From Bacteroidota bacterium (GTDB taxonomy: Bacteria; Bacteroidota; Bacteroidia; Chitinophagales; Chitinophagaceae): DNA of 64,000 nucleotides. The DNA lies in assembly GCA_023423405.1 (NCBI GenBank), contig JAFAFR010000014.1:310001-374000 (forward strand), written 5' to 3'. Position 1 is the stretch's first letter. Each line of letters opens with the position of its first letter. Position numbers and translations under genes: made by a program. The notes beneath the pieces were generated by a model that was not told the DNA's origin, ran no database searches, and worked only from the letters and a program-made list of their open reading frames with translations. This document shows positions 34,265 to 42,695 of this stretch, one piece after another.

Positions 34265-34701
34265 AGCAGGCTTCCCTGAGTTTTTCCACGGAAATTGTGG
34301 TGCGGTTTAACGAGGCGGATCCGCTCGGAATTGTATGGCATGGCCATTATGTGCGGTATTTTGAAGACGGCCGGGAAGCTTTCGGAAATGCATTTAAACT
34401 GAGTTATCTCGATGTATATAAAAACGGATTTTCCGTTCCCATTGTGAGTGTACAGTGTGAGTATAAAAAGCCCCTGCGTTACGGCGACCGGATGGTGATT
34501 GAAACCACCTATACGCCCAGCGCAGCGGCAAAACTTTGTTTCAGCTATAAATTGTACAATGCAGCCACAAGAGAACTGGTGGCAAAGGGAAATACGGTAC
34601 AGGTATTCATGGACCTGGCCACCAACAGCCTGCAACTGGTGAATCCACCCTTTTTTGAAGAGTGGAAGAAAAAATTTGAAATGGACAGTGAGGATGAGTA
34701 A
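34261..34701 (+). CDS. 4HBT-type hotdog acyl-thioesterase
   Basis: 146 residues. The 4-hydroxybenzoyl-CoA thioesterase signature is FNEADPLGIVWHGHYVRYFEDGREAF: Asp20 and His27 align with the catalytic region of that family. It would hydrolyse an acyl-ACP or acyl-CoA thioester, releasing stalled or finished chains in the pigment pathway. It overlaps the secreted-protein gene by four bases upstream and the next ketosynthase by 8 bp. Confidence 0.85.
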   Translation: MKQASLSFSTEIVVRFNEADPLGIVWHGHYVRYFEDGREAFGNAFKLSYLDVYKNGFSVPIVSVQCEYKKPLRYGDRMVIETTYTPSAAAKLCFSYKLYNAATRELVAKGNTVQVFMDLATNSLQLVNPPFFEEWKKKFEMDSEDE

Positions 34702-35824
34702 ACCGGCTGTTTACATACAGGCGCATCATGTGTGCAGTCCGCTTGGCGAAGGAAGTGCTGCTGTCCTCGACCGCATTCTTTGTGGTGAATCGGGCCTTCA
34801 CGAAACCGTTCTTCCGGGCTGGCCGGGAAAGCCCGTTTGCGCAGCCCTGTTTTCGGCCAGCCAATGGAAAGGCATGCAGCAGGAAGATGCATTCACACAT
34901 TTTGAATCGCTCCTGCTGAAAAGCATCCGGGGCTGCCTGGGCCTGCATCCGCTGGATCTTTCGGATCCCCGCACCCTGCTGGTGCTGGCCAGTACCAAAG
35001 GAAATATAGAATTGCTGCAGGCCGGCGACGAAGGCGCGGAGGAAAAAGTTTCTCTCGCCGCTTCTGCGGAAAAAATAGCGAAGGCCCTGCACTACCACGG
35101 AACGCCTTTGCTGGTTTCCAATGCCTGCATTTCGGGAATGAGCGCCCTGCTGGTGGCCAAAAGGCTGATACAGTCGGGCCAGTACCACCAGGCCCTGGTA
35201 GCCGGAGCCGATACCCTTTCACCCTTTATCGTGGCGGGGTTCCAAAGCTTCCAGGCCCTCAGTGCCGAACCCTGCAGGCCCTTCGACCGCGACCGCAACG
35301 GCATCAACCTGGGCGAAGGGGCCGCTGCTGTGATCCTTTCCAAAACGCCGGCAGCCATACGCCTCTCCGGGGGCGCAACCAGCAGCGATGCCAACCATAT
35401 CTCCGGTCCGTCCCGCACGGGCGGGGAAATGGCAAAGGCCATCAGTCGCGCATTGGAGGAGGCTTCGGTCGGGCCGGGAGAGATCGGTTTCATCAATGCG
35501 CACGGAACAGCCACCCCCTTCAACGATGAGATGGAGTCAAAGGCTTTTGCCCAGAGCGGGCTGGCGGCGGCACCGGTCTTCAGCCTGAAACCCTATTTCG
35601 GCCACACGCTGGGAGCCGCCGGGCTGCTGGAGACTGCCGTTTCGCTCCAGGCCATGGAACGCAACCTGGTGCTGGGCGCACGCGGGTACAGCAACCACGG
35701 CGTTAGCCAGGAATTGAACATACCCAAGGAAACCTATCCCCTGTATAATATGAGACACCTGTTGAAAACCGGCAGCGGTTTTGGCGGCTGTAACGCCGCC
35801 CTGGTGTTTACCAAAACTTCATGA
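34694..35824 (+). CDS. Beta-ketoacyl-ACP synthase (active KS 2)
   Basis: 376 residues from the ATG at 34694. The active site is complete: Cys145 in VSNACISGMSA, His in NAHGTATPFND and His in YFGHTLGAAG, with GSGFGGCNAAL at the end. About 30 residues shorter than FabF at its N-terminal half. It is the second active ketosynthase of the cluster; different KS enzymes may take the aryl starter and the growing polyene. Overlaps the thioesterase gene. Confidence 0.87.
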   Translation: MSKPAVYIQAHHVCSPLGEGSAAVLDRILCGESGLHETVLPGWPGKPVCAALFSASQWKGMQQEDAFTHFESLLLKSIRGCLGLHPLDLSDPRTLLVLASTKGNIELLQAGDEGAEEKVSLAASAEKIAKALHYHGTPLLVSNACISGMSALLVAKRLIQSGQYHQALVAGADTLSPFIVAGFQSFQALSAEPCRPFDRDRNGINLGEGAAAVILSKTPAAIRLSGGATSSDANHISGPSRTGGEMAKAISRALEEASVGPGEIGFINAHGTATPFNDEMESKAFAQSGLAAAPVFSLKPYFGHTLGAAGLLETAVSLQAMERNLVLGARGYSNHGVSQELNIPKETYPLYNMRHLLKTGSGFGGCNAALVFTKTS

Positions 35825-35840
35825 AGCAATAAGAGAATTA

Positions 35841-36923
35841 ATGAATCATTTTTCGAAAGACAATCTTCGCGCCCTGGAGGCAAAAGAAGCAGCACAACGC
35901 ATCGCATTTGGTCCCGTTATGTTCCAGGCAGCACAGGCCATGCGCAAAACAGGCTTGCTTATGACCGTGCGCAATGCCGGCAAACTGGGTATTTCCATTG
36001 CCGACACGGCAAAAGCTACCGGTATTTCAGAATACGGCGCCCGCGTGCTGATGGAAGCCGGGTTGGGCATGGGCGTGTTCGTCGTCAACGACGAGGAACT
36101 GTACAGCATTACCAAAACCGGTTTTTTCCTGCTCTTCGATCCGCTCACTATTGCCAACCTCAACTTTGTAGACGATGTCTGTTACCAGGGGTTGGACTAC
36201 CTTGAAGAAAGCATCCGCACCGGCAAGCCCGAGGGGCTGAAAGTTTTTGGAAACTGGGATACTATTTATGAAGGTCTGAGCAGCCTCCCGCCCGAAATCC
36301 AGAAAAGCTGGTTCGGGTTCGATCATTATTATTCCGACGGTTCCTTTCCCCTGGTGATCGAACACGTATTCGCCCTGGGCATAAAGAAAATGATCGATAT
36401 TGGCGGAAATACCGGCAAATGGACCATGGCCTGCCTGGAGCACGATCCCGATGTGGAGATCACCATCATGGACCTGCCCGGCCAGGTGCGTATGGCCGAA
36501 AAGAAGATCAGGGAGAGAGGCTGGGAAAAACGGGTGCATTTCCACCCGGTGAACATCCTCGACGAAAAACAGGGATTTCCGAAAGGTCACGATGCGGTAT
36601 GGATGAGCCAGTTCCTCGACTGCTTCTCGGAAGCGGAGATCAGTTCGATTGTGCGTCGCTGTTATGATGCCCTCGATGAAAACGGTTACCTGCTCATACT
36701 CGAAAATTTCTGGGATTGCCAGAAATACCGTGTGGCGGCCATGACGATCCAGATGACATCGCTTTACTTCACCGCCCTGGCAAACGGCAACAGCCAGATG
36801 TACGATTCCCGGGTATTCATACGGGCGGTAGAGGCCGGCGGATTTTTTATAGAAAACCAAATCGACCATATAGGTGAAGCGGGACATACCCTCCTGGTTT
36901 GCCGCAAGAAACCATCCCTCTAA
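35841..36923 (+). CDS. SAM-dependent O-methyltransferase (plant-type/AdoMet_MTase_2 fold)
   Basis: 360 residues from the ATG at 35841. Residues 20-90 form a helical dimerisation and winged-helix region. The SAM site is KKMIDIGGNTGKWT near residue 185, followed by DLPGQVRMAEKK and VWMSQFLDCFSEAE. This is the layout of O-methyltransferases acting on phenolic natural products. In the pigment cluster it could methylate the aromatic ring or its hydroxyl. It is separate from the methyltransferase domain of the large three-domain protein, so the cluster encodes two methyltransferases. Confidence 0.85.
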   Translation: MNHFSKDNLRALEAKEAAQRIAFGPVMFQAAQAMRKTGLLMTVRNAGKLGISIADTAKATGISEYGARVLMEAGLGMGVFVVNDEELYSITKTGFFLLFDPLTIANLNFVDDVCYQGLDYLEESIRTGKPEGLKVFGNWDTIYEGLSSLPPEIQKSWFGFDHYYSDGSFPLVIEHVFALGIKKMIDIGGNTGKWTMACLEHDPDVEITIMDLPGQVRMAEKKIRERGWEKRVHFHPVNILDEKQGFPKGHDAVWMSQFLDCFSEAEISSIVRRCYDALDENGYLLILENFWDCQKYRVAAMTIQMTSLYFTALANGNSQMYDSRVFIRAVEAGGFFIENQIDHIGEAGHTLLVCRKKPSL

Positions 36924-36941
36924 CAAAAAATCGTTCTATTC

Positions 36942-38189
36942 GTGCAAACAATCAACACCGATGTGCTGGTGATCGGGGCAGGTCCTTCCGGAACCGTTGC
37001 AGCAGCCATCATCAAAAAGGCCGGCTATGATGTAACCATTGTAGAAAAAATGAAGTTCCCGCGGTTTGTGATCGGCGAGAGCTTATTGCCAAGGTGTATG
37101 GAAGCGCTGGACGAAGCGGGATTCCTGGATGCCATAAAAGCCCATGGCTTCCAGGAAAAAACAGGCGCCAAATTCGTAAAGGACGGCATGATCTGCGATT
37201 ATTTTTTTGCCGACCAGTTCACCAGGGGTTATACCTGGACCTGGCAGGTGCCGCGCGCAGACTTTGATACCATCCTGGCCAACTGCTGCATACAGCAGGG
37301 CATTCCACTGCACTTCGAAACAACGGTTACGGACATACGCTTTAATGGCTCCGATTCGGTAACTACCGTGGTGGATAAGGACGGTAACCCTTCCGAGATC
37401 AGGGCCCGGTTCATTGTGGATGGAAGCGGTTATGGCAGGGTGATCCCCCGGCTCTTCAATCTTGATAAACCCTCATCGCTGCCGGGACGGAAAGCGTTGT
37501 TCTGCCACATGCGCGACGAAAAGCGCCAGACGGCCCACGAACCCGACCGGATCACCATTGTGACGCATAAGCCTGGTGTATGGATCTGGGTGATTCCCTT
37601 TTCAACGGGCATTACTTCCGTAGGATATGTAGGTCACCCGGAATTTTTCCAGCAATACCAGGGCAGCAATACAGAAGTGTACGACCAGCTTTTGCAGGAC
37701 GAACCCTACCTGGCCGAACGGTTTAAGGATGCCGAGAAGATGTTCGAGGTGCGTGTGCTCGAAAGCTGGTCTTCCACCACCGACAAATTCTTCGGCGATG
37801 GCTTTGTGCTGACGGGGAACGTGACCGAATTCCTGGATCCCATTTTTTCATCGGGCGTAACGCTGGCAACGGTTTCCAGTCAAACTGCAGCGCATCTGGT
37901 GATAAGAAAACTGAAAGGGGAAGAGGTGGATTGGGAAAAAGAATACATGGAGCATATGATGCAGGGCGTAAACACTTTCCGCACTTATGTGAACGCCTGG
38001 TACGATGGAACGTTGGATAAGATATTCTTTGCGAAAAAGCAGCAACCGGAGATCAAGAACATGATTTGCTCGGTGCTGGCTGGCTACGTGTGGGACCTGG
38101 AAAACCCGTTTGTAAAACGGCACAGTTATGAAGTGTACAAACTGGCCAGGATCCTCGATATGAAACAGATCATTGAAGAAGAAAACTAA
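36942..38189 (+). CDS. Flavin-dependent halogenase-like oxidoreductase
   Basis: 415 residues, GTG start at 36942. The FAD motif is GAGPSG (12-17), followed by EKMKFPRFVIGESLLP. Residues 214-219 read WIWVIP, the WxWxIP motif that marks flavin-dependent halogenases. Lys77 in TGAKFVKDG lies where the catalytic lysine of these enzymes is expected. Many flexirubins are chlorinated on the aromatic ring, so ring chlorination is the most natural role, but related non-halogenating monooxygenases exist. It needs reduced flavin; the flavin reductase at 59.6-60.5 kb is a possible but unlinked source. Confidence 0.8.
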   Translation: MQTINTDVLVIGAGPSGTVAAAIIKKAGYDVTIVEKMKFPRFVIGESLLPRCMEALDEAGFLDAIKAHGFQEKTGAKFVKDGMICDYFFADQFTRGYTWTWQVPRADFDTILANCCIQQGIPLHFETTVTDIRFNGSDSVTTVVDKDGNPSEIRARFIVDGSGYGRVIPRLFNLDKPSSLPGRKALFCHMRDEKRQTAHEPDRITIVTHKPGVWIWVIPFSTGITSVGYVGHPEFFQQYQGSNTEVYDQLLQDEPYLAERFKDAEKMFEVRVLESWSSTTDKFFGDGFVLTGNVTEFLDPIFSSGVTLATVSSQTAAHLVIRKLKGEEVDWEKEYMEHMMQGVNTFRTYVNAWYDGTLDKIFFAKKQQPEIKNMICSVLAGYVWDLENPFVKRHSYEVYKLARILDMKQIIEEEN

Positions 38190-38194
38190 GAGGG

Positions 38195-38833
38195 TTGGAG
38201 GAAAAGGATTTGTACATCCATGCTGCGTGCAGGATCCGGAACGGGTTTGCCTGGAAAGGGGAGGAGCGTTTGCCGGTGAGTGGCGGAGGCGCTGCTTTTT
38301 TGCAGGACCTCTACCAGTGGCTGGCGCCCGCTTATCCAAAATGGTATAAAATGGACCGGCTGGCGCAAACGGGTGTACTGGCTGCTGAAATCCTGCTGTG
38401 CGACCTGGAAATACCTGCTTCGATGGATCCCTTTGCGAAGGCCATGGTGTTCCAGAACAGCCATTCCTCCCTGGATGCGGACCAGCGGTTTGTTGCGCAG
38501 TTATCGGAAATACCAAGCCCCGCGATTTTTGTATATACCCTTCCGAACATTGTTGCCGGTGAAATCAGCATCCGCTATGGCTTTAAGGGCGAGCAGGTGT
38601 TCTTTCTTTCCGCAAAACCCGATGCCGAAATCCTTTTTCACTATACAAAATCCTTGTTTAGCGAAGGAAATACGGAGTTTTGCGTGCTGGGCTGGATCGA
38701 CTATTTCCAGGAAAATGCCGATGCGGTACTATTCGCTGTAGGCGGGAGCTGGGAAAAGAAAGGTGCCCTTAAACCATTTACAAAAGAAAACCTATACCAA
38801 TATTTCGAATATGAACAGGGAGACCTTAATTGA
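38195..38833 (+). CDS. Short ketosynthase-like protein without active-site Cys
   Basis: 212 residues, TTG start at 38195; no ATG is close. It resembles the N-terminal ketosynthase-like domain of aryl-polyene clusters: LPNIVAGEISIRYGFKGEQVFFLS matches the segment that precedes the active site, but no Cys nucleophile or His residues follow and the protein ends early. It is probably a non-catalytic partner of a ketosynthase. It lies directly before ACP 2 (23-bp overlap) and the third active KS, which suggests a physical complex. Confidence 0.7.
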   Translation: MEEKDLYIHAACRIRNGFAWKGEERLPVSGGGAAFLQDLYQWLAPAYPKWYKMDRLAQTGVLAAEILLCDLEIPASMDPFAKAMVFQNSHSSLDADQRFVAQLSEIPSPAIFVYTLPNIVAGEISIRYGFKGEQVFFLSAKPDAEILFHYTKSLFSEGNTEFCVLGWIDYFQENADAVLFAVGGSWEKKGALKPFTKENLYQYFEYEQGDLN

Positions 38834-39071
38834 AAACCTGAAGGCGCAGATCATAGCCCAACTGAACCTGCAGAAAGTAACAGTGGCCGACATCAAAACC
38901 GACGACCCGCTGTTTGGAGAAGGGCTGGGACTCGACTCCATCGATGCCCTGGAACTTATTGTGCTGATGCAGCAGCAGTATAAGATCAAATTGACCAACC
39001 CCGAAGAGGGACCGAAGATATTCCAGTCGGTGGGTACCATGGCGGACTATATCCTGGCGAATGTCAAATAA
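38811..39071 (+). CDS. Acyl carrier protein (ACP 2)
   Basis: 86 residues from the ATG at 38811. Ser43 in GLGLDSIDALELI is the phosphopantetheine site. It overlaps both neighbours (23 bp upstream, 11 bp downstream). Its sequence is quite different from ACP 1 (32064), so the two probably carry different intermediates, for example the aryl starter versus the growing chain. Confidence 0.92.
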   Translation: MNRETLIENLKAQIIAQLNLQKVTVADIKTDDPLFGEGLGLDSIDALELIVLMQQQYKIKLTNPEEGPKIFQSVGTMADYILANVK

Positions 39072-40260
39072 GGTTTACATAGCGGGACTGGGTGCCATTT
39101 CAGCGATCGGCATGAATGTGAAGGAGAACCTGCTTTCACTGGAGCAGGGCCGTGCTGGGCTGGGCCGCATTGAATACCTCAATACCCGGCACTGGGACGA
39201 CTTCCCTGCGGGTGAGGTGAAAGCGTCCAATGCCGAATTGCAGGAACGGTGCGGTTGGCGGGGCACCAACAGCCGCACGGCCATGCTGGGTTACCTGGCG
39301 GCGCGGGAGGCCCTGCACGATGCAGGTATCGACAGCGCAGAATGGCGCACCGGCCTGGTGTCGGCCAGTTCCGTGGCCGGAATGGATCTTACGGAAAATT
39401 TTTTCCCGGCCTTCCTGGCCAATTTTCCTTCGGGCGGCCGGTTGCGGGAAGTGGTGCAGCACGAATGCGGCACCATCAGCCGCGTAATGGCGGAAGCCCT
39501 GGGCATAAGGGATTTTGTTACCACCATCAGCACCGCCTGCTCTTCTGCCGCCAATGCCATTATGCTGGGTGCGCGTTTGATCCGCGCCGGCATGCTGGAC
39601 GTGGTGGTGGCAGGAGGTACCGATGCGTTATCGCGCTTTACGCTGAACGGCTTCAATACCCTGATGATCCTCGACCACCAGCTTTGCCAGCCCTTTGACC
39701 AGCAGCGCAGGGGCCTCAACCTCGGCGAAGGAGCGGGATACCTGGTGCTGGTAAGCGAGGCGGTGAAGGAAAAGCTGGAAAGGCAGTCAACCATTACCGT
39801 TAGTGGCTACTGCAATGCCAACGACGCCCATCACCAAACCGCGTCTTCGCCCGACGGGGCCGGCTCCTTTCTCGCCATGCAGGGCGCCCTGGCCATGAGT
39901 GGCTTGCAGCCGCAGGATATCCAGTACATCAACCTGCACGGTACCGGCACGCAGAACAACGATGCCTCCGAAAGCACGGCCATCCGGCGCATTTTCGGAG
40001 ACCGGCTGCCGCGTTTGAGCAGCACCAAAAGTTTTACAGGCCATACCCTTGCCGCCTGCGGTGGTATCGAAGCGGTATATTCGGTGGCAAGTATATTGGG
40101 GCAGAATTTATATCCCGGTTTGCGCATAAGCCAGCCTGTTATAGAAGACGCGGGTGTAATGGTGAATGCCTTCGAGCCGGACAGGGAGCTGAGAAATGTG
40201 CTGTCGAATTCCTTTGGGTTCGGCGGTAATTGTTCAACACTAATTTTTTCCCAAAGCTGA
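39061..40260 (+). CDS. Beta-ketoacyl-ACP synthase (active KS 3)
   Basis: 399 residues. Complete active site: Cys160 in ISTACSSAANAI, His in NLHGTGTQNND, and His in KSFTGHTLAACGG; NSFGFGGNCST at the end. It is followed at once (TGATG) by a nucleophile-less ketosynthase-like gene. That arrangement matches KS/chain-length-factor pairs of type II polyketide systems, where the heterodimer sets chain length. This pair is the best candidate for polyene elongation control. Confidence 0.9.
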   Translation: MSNKVYIAGLGAISAIGMNVKENLLSLEQGRAGLGRIEYLNTRHWDDFPAGEVKASNAELQERCGWRGTNSRTAMLGYLAAREALHDAGIDSAEWRTGLVSASSVAGMDLTENFFPAFLANFPSGGRLREVVQHECGTISRVMAEALGIRDFVTTISTACSSAANAIMLGARLIRAGMLDVVVAGGTDALSRFTLNGFNTLMILDHQLCQPFDQQRRGLNLGEGAGYLVLVSEAVKEKLERQSTITVSGYCNANDAHHQTASSPDGAGSFLAMQGALAMSGLQPQDIQYINLHGTGTQNNDASESTAIRRIFGDRLPRLSSTKSFTGHTLAACGGIEAVYSVASILGQNLYPGLRISQPVIEDAGVMVNAFEPDRELRNVLSNSFGFGGNCSTLIFSQS

Positions 40261-41309
40261 TGTTTATACAGGCGGCCTCCAGTATTTCGGCACAGCCCGG
40301 CTTCCCGGGAAACAGGTTGAGCGGACCTTTGGTGAAACAGGCGCCGGACGCTGCTGAACCGCCCGGCGCTGTTGAATTGCCCGTTGCTGTTGAACAATCC
40401 AGGGCTGCTGAACGACCCATGGCCGCCGAACGGATGCAGCTTACCGAACCCGATTACGGCTCTTTCATCGATCCAAAGCTGATCCGCCGCATGAGCCGCA
40501 TCATCCGCATGGGTGTGGCAACGGCCATGGACGCCCTGAAGCAAGCCGGGCTGGCACAGCCTTCCGCCATCCTGGTGGGCACGGCCTATGGCTGTCTGGA
40601 CGATACCGGTGTTTTCCTGAAAAAGATGGTGGAACAGGAAGAGGAAATGCTTACGCCCACGTCCTTTATACAGTCCACCCACAATACGGTTGGGGCGCAG
40701 ATCGCGCTGCTGCTCAAATGCCATTCCTATAACAATACTTACGTGCAGGGGGTTTTCTCTTTTGAATCGGCCCTGCTCGATACCTGGCTGCTGCTGCAGG
40801 AAAATCCCGCACAGCAGGTGCTGGCAGGCAGCGCAGAAGAGCTGACTACCTATAGCTTCGAGATCCTGAAGCGGTTTGGTATGTACCGCCATCGCATGGC
40901 TTCGGAAGGCGCCGCATTTTTTGTGGCAGGCGGCGAACGTAACGACAAAACATTGGCGGAGTGCAGGGCGGTTTCTCTTTTTTACGCCGGAAACTCAACA
41001 GCCCTTTCCGACAGGATGGTGCAACTGGCGGCGCAAACCGGCCGGCCGCCGCAATTGCTGCTGACGGCGGCTCCCGAAATATTTCCTGATCCTCTGCCCG
41101 CCGGCTTTGGACCGGCCTTTCCTTTTAAAGATGCCTGCGGCGAATACCCCACGGCCACTGGTTTTGCCACCTGGCTGGCCATCGCCCTGTTGCAGGAGAA
41201 TCGCTGGCCCGAATGGCTGGGGGCGGGAGAAGACAGTCCCGCCTGCATTTGGGTACACCAATATGATGGACAGGGCAAACACAGCTTTATTGTATTGCAG
41301 GCATGCTGA
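40260..41309 (+). CDS. Chain-length-factor-like ketosynthase homologue with 6-residue repeats
   Basis: 349 residues from the ATG at 40260, which shares its A with the upstream stop. The KS fold is suggested by IRMGVATAMDALKQAG, GTAYGCLDDTG and STHNTVGAQIALLL, but the nucleophile region reads VQGVFSFESALL with no Cys. Residues 31-60 are five copies of a hexamer (AAEPPG, AVELPV, AVEQSR, AAERPM, AAERMQ) encoded by an 18-bp DNA repeat. It is probably the non-catalytic partner of KS 3. Its end overlaps the deacetylase gene by 7 bp. Confidence 0.78.
   Translation: MFIQAASSISAQPGFPGNRLSGPLVKQAPDAAEPPGAVELPVAVEQSRAAERPMAAERMQLTEPDYGSFIDPKLIRRMSRIIRMGVATAMDALKQAGLAQPSAILVGTAYGCLDDTGVFLKKMVEQEEEMLTPTSFIQSTHNTVGAQIALLLKCHSYNNTYVQGVFSFESALLDTWLLLQENPAQQVLAGSAEELTTYSFEILKRFGMYRHRMASEGAAFFVAGGERNDKTLAECRAVSLFYAGNSTALSDRMVQLAAQTGRPPQLLLTAAPEIFPDPLPAGFGPAFPFKDACGEYPTATGFATWLAIALLQENRWPEWLGAGEDSPACIWVHQYDGQGKHSFIVLQAC
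40350..40439 (+). repeat. 18-bp tandem repeat, five units, inside a coding region
   Basis: Units start at 40350, 40368, 40386, 40404 and 40422, each beginning GCTGyTGAA or GCCGCCGAA and ending in a variable half. Frame is kept, so unit gain or loss would only change the length of a linker in the ketosynthase-like protein. Confidence 0.8.
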
Positions 41310-42064
41310 GTTTTCGTTCCATAACGGCGTTTATTGCGGTGCTTTTGGTGGCCGGCATCCTCGGCGGCTGGCAGTGGCCAACCATTACATTACTCGTTTT
41401 CGGTTATGCGGTATTGTTATTCTGGGGTTCTTACCGTGTGGATTCGCAGTTTTATATGCCGGTTATTTGCGAGGGCAGCCGCGCAGAAAAGAAAATTGCC
41501 ATCAGCTTCGATGATGGTCCCGACGAACAGCACACCGCTGCCGTTCTCGACATACTGAAAGACAAACAGGTGCCGGCTGCGTTTTTCCTGGTCGGTCATA
41601 AAATAGATGGCCGCGAAGCGTTATTGCAAAGAGCTGTGGCGGAAGGGCATGTGCTTGGGAATCACAGCTACAGTCATGCGCCGCTCTTTGACCTCTACGG
41701 CTGGCGACGGATACTGGGCGAGCTGCAACAGGTCAATGAAAAGATTCGCAGTGTCATTGGCCACTCGCCACGACTGTTCCGGCCACCCTATGGTGTTACC
41801 ACACCACCGCTGGCGAAGGCGGTGCGGAAAAGCGGCATGAAGGCTGTGGGCTGGAATATCCGCTCCCTTGATACAATGGCAAAAGACCCGGAAAAATTAT
41901 TTCTCCGCGTTGTGCGATCTTTGCAGCCGGGCGCCATCCTGCTTTTTCACGATACGGTGCCGCTCACGGTTGCCATCCTGCCACAACTGATCGATGCCGC
42001 CCGTGAAGCGGGATTTGAATGGGTAAGGCTGGATGCCCTGATAAATGAATCGCCTTATGAATAA
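41303..42064 (+). CDS. NodB-type polysaccharide deacetylase family protein
   Basis: 253 residues. Two N-terminal hydrophobic segments (about 8-45) anchor it in the membrane. The deacetylase site is complete: ISFDDGPDE (Asp70/Asp71), HSYSH (His121, His125), RPPYGVTTP and ILLFHDT. Such enzymes remove acetyl or related groups from sugars outside the cytoplasm. In the pigment cluster it may act on the glycosylated or acylated form, but no substrate is shown. Overlaps both neighbours by 7-8 bp. Confidence 0.88.
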   Translation: MLSFRSITAFIAVLLVAGILGGWQWPTITLLVFGYAVLLFWGSYRVDSQFYMPVICEGSRAEKKIAISFDDGPDEQHTAAVLDILKDKQVPAAFFLVGHKIDGREALLQRAVAEGHVLGNHSYSHAPLFDLYGWRRILGELQQVNEKIRSVIGHSPRLFRPPYGVTTPPLAKAVRKSGMKAVGWNIRSLDTMAKDPEKLFLRVVRSLQPGAILLFHDTVPLTVAILPQLIDAAREAGFEWVRLDALINESPYE

Positions 42065-42695
42065 GCGTTTACTGGTGCTAGTGATATTGCTCGCTGCCGC
42101 ATTTTTTGTACAGGCCCAGCCCAAAGGCTTTGTTCCGGTGAAGGATGCAGCCGCTTTCCGCCAGTCTTTTGCGTCGGCCTCGCAAAAAATGAACAGCTTC
42201 CGCGCCGATTTTGTGCAGGAAAAAAATCTAAGTCTTCTTGCCGAAAAAATAACATCCAAAGGAAAATTTTACTTCCGCAAAACATCCGATGTGCGGATGG
42301 AGTACCTGCAGCCATTTAACTACCTGCTGGTCATCAGCGGGAACAAAGTACATATTAAAGACGGGCAGAAAGAAAATACAGTATCGGTAAAATCGAACCG
42401 GCTCTTCCAGAAGATCAATGCGATTACCGTTGACTGCGTGCGCGGAACAGCGCTCGATAATGGTGATTTCCGTTCCGCGATTTTTGAAAACCAGCAATTC
42501 TGGCTGCTGGAGCTGGTGCCGGTGAGCAAGGAGCTGAAAGACATTTTCGCCAGCATTGAAATTTACCTCGATCGCAAAGACTATTCTGTAAGCCGCATCA
42601 ACATGGTGGAAAAAGGCGGCGACAATACACTCATCAGTTTTAACCAGAAAGAAATCAATGCACCGCTTGCGGACGCTCTTTTTAGTATCCGGTAG
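42057..42695 (+). CDS. LolA-like outer-membrane lipoprotein carrier protein
   Basis: 212 residues from the ATG at 42057 (another ATG at 42045). A signal peptide (LVLVILLAAAFFVQAQ) is followed by the LolA half-barrel: FRADFVQEKNLSLLAEKITSKGKFYF and the QPFNYLLVISGNKVHI strand. Periplasmic LolA ferries lipoproteins to the outer membrane; cluster-borne copies are thought to carry the hydrophobic polyene lipid instead. Its last 38 bp overlap the lipoprotein gene that follows, so the two are tightly coupled. Confidence 0.87.
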   Translation: MNKRLLVLVILLAAAFFVQAQPKGFVPVKDAAAFRQSFASASQKMNSFRADFVQEKNLSLLAEKITSKGKFYFRKTSDVRMEYLQPFNYLLVISGNKVHIKDGQKENTVSVKSNRLFQKINAITVDCVRGTALDNGDFRSAIFENQQFWLLELVPVSKELKDIFASIEIYLDRKDYSVSRINMVEKGGDNTLISFNQKEINAPLADALFSIR

